Assembly (NCBI RefSeq): GCF_002252755.1 | Contig: NZ_NHOY01000108.1 | Location: forward strand, 1-45,007 | DNA from: Halorubrum sp. Hd13 | Lineage (GTDB): Archaea > Halobacteriota > Halobacteria > Halobacteriales > Haloferacaceae | DNA: 45,007 nt | Reading direction: 5' to 3' | Part shown: piece after piece, positions 41,519 to 45,007 of the stretch | Layout: every line of letters begins with the position of its first letter | Numbering within the stretch: position 1 is the stretch's first letter | Notes under the pieces: generated by a model | Seen by the model: only the letters and a program-made list of their open reading frames with translations | What the model was told of the DNA's origin: nothing | Database searches by the model: none | Made by a program: the position numbers and the translations under genes

Positions 41519-42370
41519 ATGAGTCACGACACCGAACCCACCGCCCAGCGGGCGGGCGAGACCCCGAACCAGTCGCGATTGGACCGGTATCTGAGCGTCG
41601 GCGCGACCGTCGCCGAGCGCTACTGGCTCCCCGTCTGGGCGGTGCTCGTCTTCGCGTTCCTCTTTGCGCCCATCGTCATCCTGATCCTGTTCTCCTTCGA
41701 GCAGGGGACGTTCTCCTCGCTCCCCTGGAACGGGTTCACGACCCAGTGGTACTCGGAGATGCTGAGCGACAACCGGCTCATACAGTCCACGTTCAACAGC
41801 CTCCAAGTCGCGGCGAACGTCACCGTCGCGGCGACAATACTCGGGACGCTCGGCGCTATCGCACTGGTCCGCGGCCAGTTCCGTCGGAAGGGCCTATTCC
41901 GCGCGATCATCATCGCGCCGATGACGATCCCCGGACTCATCCTCGGGATCGCCCTGCTCATCTGGTTCAACGTCATCGGGATGAACACCTCGCTGCTGAC
42001 CGTGATGCTCGGGCAGCTCGTCTTCGTCACCCCGTTCGTCGTCATCACGGTGAGCGCCCGGCTCAGAGGGTTCGATCCGGAGCTGGAGGAGGCGGCCCGC
42101 GACCTCGGGGCCTCCAAGTGGCAGACCTACCGGCGCGTCACGCTCCCGCTGTTGATGCCCGGCATCGTGAGCGGGGCGCTGTTCGCGTTCACTCTCTCGT
42201 TCGACGACTTCCTTATCGCGTTCTTCACCAGCGGTCCGAACAACACGCTGCCGATCTACATCTGGTCGAAGATCCAGCACGGCACGGACCCGGTCATCAA
42301 CGCGATCAGCGCGATGGTGCTGCTGTTCAGCATCACGCTCATCGTCATCAGCCAACTGATCAGCCGGTAG
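41519..42370 (+). CDS. potC: ABC transporter permease, PotC type
   Basis: The 283-residue membrane protein has six hydrophobic segments after a polar N-terminal extension of about 25 residues. The EAA loop reads LEEAARDLGASKWQTYRRVT, followed by LPLLMPGIVSGALFAFTLSF and DDFLIAFFTSGP, the usual PotC C-terminal region. It pairs with potB, from which it is separated by two nucleotides, so the two are translationally coupled. With PotA and PotD encoded on the other strand, the importer is complete. Confidence 0.9.
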   Translation: MSHDTEPTAQRAGETPNQSRLDRYLSVGATVAERYWLPVWAVLVFAFLFAPIVILILFSFEQGTFSSLPWNGFTTQWYSEMLSDNRLIQSTFNSLQVAANVTVAATILGTLGAIALVRGQFRRKGLFRAIIIAPMTIPGLILGIALLIWFNVIGMNTSLLTVMLGQLVFVTPFVVITVSARLRGFDPELEEAARDLGASKWQTYRRVTLPLLMPGIVSGALFAFTLSFDDFLIAFFTSGPNNTLPIYIWSKIQHGTDPVINAISAMVLLFSITLIVISQLISR

Positions 42371-42422
42371 CGACGCCGGGTTTCCTCGCTCCGGGACCCG
42401 GACGCCCGTCCTCCGCCGTAAT

Positions 42423-43058
42423 CTACCGGCCGTTCTGGCAGATCTCAACGAAGTTTTCGATGGTTTTGGCGGCCGTACACTCGGAGAAGTCGTGGCCGCC
42501 GCGCGACCAGTCACTCGGGTTCCCCTCGACGCGCTCGGTAAACTCGGGATGATACTGGACGGTCCAGACCGGCTCGGTCTCATGACGCGTACAGAAGTGC
42601 TCGCTGTAGTCGGTCGTCGCGATCGTACGAAGGTCGCGACCGAGTTCGGTCACGAGATCGGAGTGGAGCACCGGGACGATCGGCTCGACGCCCGAGAGCA
42701 CGGGGTCGTCGCCCGTGACCGTCATCTCCACGAACGTCGCTCGGCGTCGATCCTCTCGAACCTCGCCGCCGAGCGCGTAGTTGACAAGCTGGTGGCCGAA
42801 ACAAATCCCCAGCAGCGGCACCGACGCGTCGATACACTCTCGAACGAGTCGTTGCTGGCGATCGAACACCTCATTATCAGTATCGTACACGCTGGCTGTG
42901 CTCCCGCTGATAATGATCCCGTCGTATTGAGTCGGATCGTCGACGTCCGGGCCCTCCAAGGCGACGCGATACTCGCTGTCGCCGGCGATCCGATCGATCT
43001 CGGGACCGAGGTACCGGTATTCGGGCTGGACTTCGTCGTCCAGAACGAGTACAGTCAT
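42423..43058 (-). CDS. Class I glutamine amidotransferase-like protein
   Basis: The start at 43058 (MTVLVLDDEVQPEYRYLG) is chosen; an ATG two codons upstream is possible. The 211-residue protein has the class I GATase triad elements: LLGICFGHQLVNYALGG (nucleophile Cys86), VQYHPEFTERVEG (catalytic His with the following Glu), and IIISGSTASVYD near the oxyanion strand. It resembles the free amidotransferase domain of GMP synthase. Proteins of this type near polyamine genes may hydrolyse gamma-glutamyl amides, as the unrelated PuuD does, but no gamma-glutamyl ligase is visible here, so that is speculation. It lies 52 bp beyond potC on the opposite strand. Confidence 0.82.
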   Translation of the reverse strand: MTVLVLDDEVQPEYRYLGPEIDRIAGDSEYRVALEGPDVDDPTQYDGIIISGSTASVYDTDNEVFDRQQRLVRECIDASVPLLGICFGHQLVNYALGGEVREDRRRATFVEMTVTGDDPVLSGVEPIVPVLHSDLVTELGRDLRTIATTDYSEHFCTRHETEPVWTVQYHPEFTERVEGNPSDWSRGGHDFSECTAAKTIENFVEICQNGR

Positions 43059-43092
43059 TATCAATATTTGCGAACCCGGTACAATAAATCAT

Positions 43093-43138
43093 TTCACCTG
43101 TCGTTCTGCGTCCGATTCACCTGTCGTTCTGCGTCCGA
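43093..43138. repeat. Perfect 23-bp tandem duplication
   Basis: The 23-bp unit at 43093-43115 (begins TTCACCTGTCGTTCTGC, ends GTCCGA) is repeated exactly at 43116-43138. It lies in the 295-bp divergent region between the amidotransferase and the second aminotransferase, 35 bp from the amidotransferase start. The rest of this region (43139-43353) holds no gene, only a TATA-like AATAATAAACAA near 43330. Confidence 0.9.
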
Positions 43139-43353
43139 ACCCGGACCGGACGCGTCGCGCGGCTCCAGACGCGTACTCGGCGATCGACAGCGCAGACTCG
43201 GCCGCGTCGTCGAGGACAGGCCCGCTTGTACATTCTTTCGACCGACGCCGGCGACGCGGCGGTTAATTCGGACCAAATCTAAATTTTTCGCGCATTTACA
43301 GACTGTGTCTTTCCAAATATTGTAAATCGGAATAATAAACAAACGATTAAGTA

Positions 43354-44718
43354 ATGGGGCACCAACCTCTCAACATGGACCTGTGGGACGACTACGAGGC
43401 AACGTACCGCGAACGGACCGGGGGCAGCCAGGCGGCGTTCGAACGGCTGCAGGAGGACGTTCCCGCCGGCGTCGCAAGCACGTATCGGGCGTGGAATCCG
43501 TATCCGTTCGTCGTGGACCGCGCAGAGGGAGCGTACCTCTACGACGTCGACGGGAACAAATATCTCGACTTCGATATGAACAACGGAGCGGCGATGGTTG
43601 GCCACGCTCACCCGACGGTGACTGAAGCCGCGAGCGACCAGTTGCACGACGGGACGCTGTTCACTCACCCGCACGAGTTGCTCGGAGAGGCGGCCAGCGC
43701 GATCAAGGATCGCTGGTCGATGATGGACAAGGTTCGCTTCACCAACAGCGGGACCGAGAGCACGATGCACGCGATGCGGGTCGGACGCGCCTACTCGGGC
43801 CGAGACACGGTCCTGAAGATCGAAGGAGCGTATCACGGCGTCCACGACTACGTACTCATCAGCAAGGCCCCGCCGAAGGGTCAGGTCGGCCATTCCAAGC
43901 GACCGAACAAGGTCGTAGAGAGCGACGGTATCCCGGCGAAAACGGCCGAGACCGTCGAGGTCGCCCCATTCAACGACCTCGACGCGGTCGAGTCGATCCT
44001 CGAGGACCACGTCAACGAGATCGGCGCGCTCATCGTCGAACCGATCGTTCTGGCGAAAGGGGTCACTCAACCGTACGACGACTTCCTGCAGGGGCTTCGG
44101 GAGCTCTGTGACGAGTACGGGATTGTATACATTTTCGATGAGGTCAAGACGGGCGTGAAAGTTGCGCCTGGTGGTGCCGCCGAACACTACGATGTCGAAC
44201 CAGACCTTGTGACGCTCGCTAAGAGCATCGGCGGGAATTTCCCAGTCGGTGCCTTCGGCGGCCGTGAGGAGATCATGTCTGTCATCGAGGACGGGACAGC
44301 CCACTACGGAACCTACAATGGAAACCCGCTCGTCGCACGTGCTGTCGAGACCGTCCTAAACGACGTACTCACCGAGGAGGCCTACGACCACGTCAATCGA
44401 CTAGGACAGCGACTTGCGGACGGGTACGAGGAGATCATGGCTGATAATGGGATCGAGGGACGCGTCGAAAACGTCAACTCAATCGGCATGGTCCTGTTCA
44501 CCGACGAACCGGTCGAGGATTACCGAGATTATTTAGAGCACATCGATGTCGAGTTCCACGAGAACTACTGGTTCGGGATGCTCAACCAGGGTGTTCTCCC
44601 GCATCCCCATGACGCGTCCCAGCAGTGGACTATTTCGGTCCAACACGAGGACGAACACATCGATCAGCATCTCGAAGCCTTCGAGAACATCGCTCCACGA
44701 CTTGCCGACGAGCGGTAG
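43354..44718 (+). CDS. Class III aminotransferase, glutamate-1-semialdehyde aminomutase-like
   Basis: The 454-residue protein has the landmarks of class III PLP enzymes closest to glutamate-1-semialdehyde 2,1-aminomutase: AYLYDVDGNKYLDFDMNNGA, RFTNSGTESTMHAMRVGRAY, IEGAYHGVHDYVL, YIFDEVKTGVKVAPGG (Asp262) and VTLAKSIGGNFPVGAFGG (Lys290). The haem-pathway enzyme has a similar motif set, but the location beside polyamine and amidotransferase genes suggests a catabolic transaminase or mutase instead. A TATA-like element about 24 bp upstream supports the first ATG; ATG at 43375 is possible. Its stop codon is only three nucleotides from the end of the convergent IS6 transposase. Confidence 0.85.
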   Translation: MGHQPLNMDLWDDYEATYRERTGGSQAAFERLQEDVPAGVASTYRAWNPYPFVVDRAEGAYLYDVDGNKYLDFDMNNGAAMVGHAHPTVTEAASDQLHDGTLFTHPHELLGEAASAIKDRWSMMDKVRFTNSGTESTMHAMRVGRAYSGRDTVLKIEGAYHGVHDYVLISKAPPKGQVGHSKRPNKVVESDGIPAKTAETVEVAPFNDLDAVESILEDHVNEIGALIVEPIVLAKGVTQPYDDFLQGLRELCDEYGIVYIFDEVKTGVKVAPGGAAEHYDVEPDLVTLAKSIGGNFPVGAFGGREEIMSVIEDGTAHYGTYNGNPLVARAVETVLNDVLTEEAYDHVNRLGQRLADGYEEIMADNGIEGRVENVNSIGMVLFTDEPVEDYRDYLEHIDVEFHENYWFGMLNQGVLPHPHDASQQWTISVQHEDEHIDQHLEAFENIAPRLADER

Positions 44719-44721
44719 TGT

Positions 44722-45007
44722 TTAGATAAGCTGATTCCATGCGAAGGCAAACGCTTGAAGCCAATTTTCAGCGGTATTCGGCTTGACATGGCTGAACGTA
44801 TTTGAGAACTGGTTTGTTCGTCGTTTTACTTCACGAAAGACACGTTCGACGGCATTCCGATTCCCATGTGTAACGTGTTGGAATCGGAGCCCGTGACGAT
44901 GACAGGCCGCCTGTAACCACGGAGCACCATCGACGAGAAAGATTGCGTCGTCGACCTGATGTTTCTCACGCAGTTCTGAGAGAAACATCGAGGAGATCGC
45001 GTTCGTT
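44722..45007 (-). CDS. IS6-family transposase, C-terminal part, cut by the window edge
   Basis: The frame runs leftward from the window end to a TAA at 44722-44724. It reads FLSELREKHQVDDAIFLVDG (second catalytic Asp in FLVDG), APWLQAACHRHGLRFQHVTH, and GNRNAVERVFREVKRRTNQF (catalytic Glu in the VERVFREVKRR helix), ending FSHVKPNTAENWLQAFAFAW. The frame stays open beyond 45007, so the N-terminal half is outside. Unlike the two decayed relatives at 5485-6040 and 29544-30176, this part is intact and may belong to an active element. Its stop is so close to the aminotransferase stop that there is almost no room for a terminal inverted repeat outside that gene. Confidence 0.88.
   Translation of the reverse strand, partial: TNAISSMFLSELREKHQVDDAIFLVDGAPWLQAACHRHGLRFQHVTHGNRNAVERVFREVKRRTNQFSNTFSHVKPNTAENWLQAFAFAWNQLI

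Noticed and set aside
42492-43325. 277-codon plus-strand open frame
   Set aside because: Antisense to the amidotransferase, and it runs through the perfect tandem repeat and intergenic DNA.
43279-44304. 341-codon minus-strand open frame
   Set aside because: Antisense to the second aminotransferase; no recognisable features.
43354-44718. Naming this gene hemL
   Set aside because: The motifs resemble glutamate-1-semialdehyde aminomutase, but the polyamine context and lack of haem genes make the biosynthetic role unsafe.

Overview
The window is haloarchaeal DNA. The proteins are acidic and Asp/Glu-rich on a GC-rich background, secreted lipoproteins carry twin-arginine signals with a lipobox, several genes have a TATA element about 25-35 bp before the start codon, and the insertion-sequence debris is of haloarchaeal type (IS6-, IS4- and IS1341-like). 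No rRNA, tRNA or CRISPR array was seen.

Layout. (1) 1-6.3 kb is a worn accessory zone: the N-terminus of an IS1341-type TnpB, a truncated photolyase, a thioredoxin-like lipoprotein with a CcdA-like membrane partner, a PhoD-type phosphatase, and a decayed IS6-family transposase. (2) 6.35-28.7 kb is a carboxylic-acid catabolic island. It holds an IclR regulator, two PrpF-type isomerases, a flavoprotein like tricarballylate dehydrogenase (TcuA), two M29/NicX-like metalloproteins, a D-2-hydroxyacid dehydrogenase, a universal stress protein, an aldehyde dehydrogenase, a ThDP-dependent decarboxylase-like enzyme, three SDRs, a cupin and three unrelated transporters (MFS, DASS, and a complete tripartite tricarboxylate transporter TctCBA). 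(3) 28.8-32.7 kb holds a peroxiredoxin, a second decayed IS6 transposase, the tail of a sodium/solute symporter, serine acetyltransferase and a broken IS4-family transposase. (4) 32.7-44.7 kb is a nitrogen/polyamine block: a class III aminotransferase with an Lrp regulator, a tungsten aldehyde:ferredoxin oxidoreductase, an agmatinase-family ureohydrolase, a PotABCD-type ABC transporter, a class I glutamine amidotransferase and a second class III aminotransferase. The window ends inside a third IS6-family transposase.

How it may work. In the island, import of di- or tricarboxylates would feed a FAD-dependent desaturation (TcuA-like) and C=C isomerisation (PrpF-like), with decarboxylation and aldehyde oxidation by the ThDP enzyme and ALDH. 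This gene combination matches no complete pathway I know. The IclR gene is flanked by two palindromes of the form TTCCCG-N5-CGGGAA. A close relative lies between the DASS and Tct genes and a weaker one between PrpF1 and the flavoprotein, so a single regulon covering the island is plausible. Decayed IS6 transposases in opposite orientation bracket the island, and a 34-residue orphan C-terminus resembling isocitrate dehydrogenase sits just after tctA, suggesting past mobility. In the polyamine block, uptake, agmatine hydrolysis, transamination and ferredoxin-linked aldehyde oxidation would form a route from agmatine or putrescine to amino acids.

All functions are inferred by reading the translated sequence; no database search was possible.
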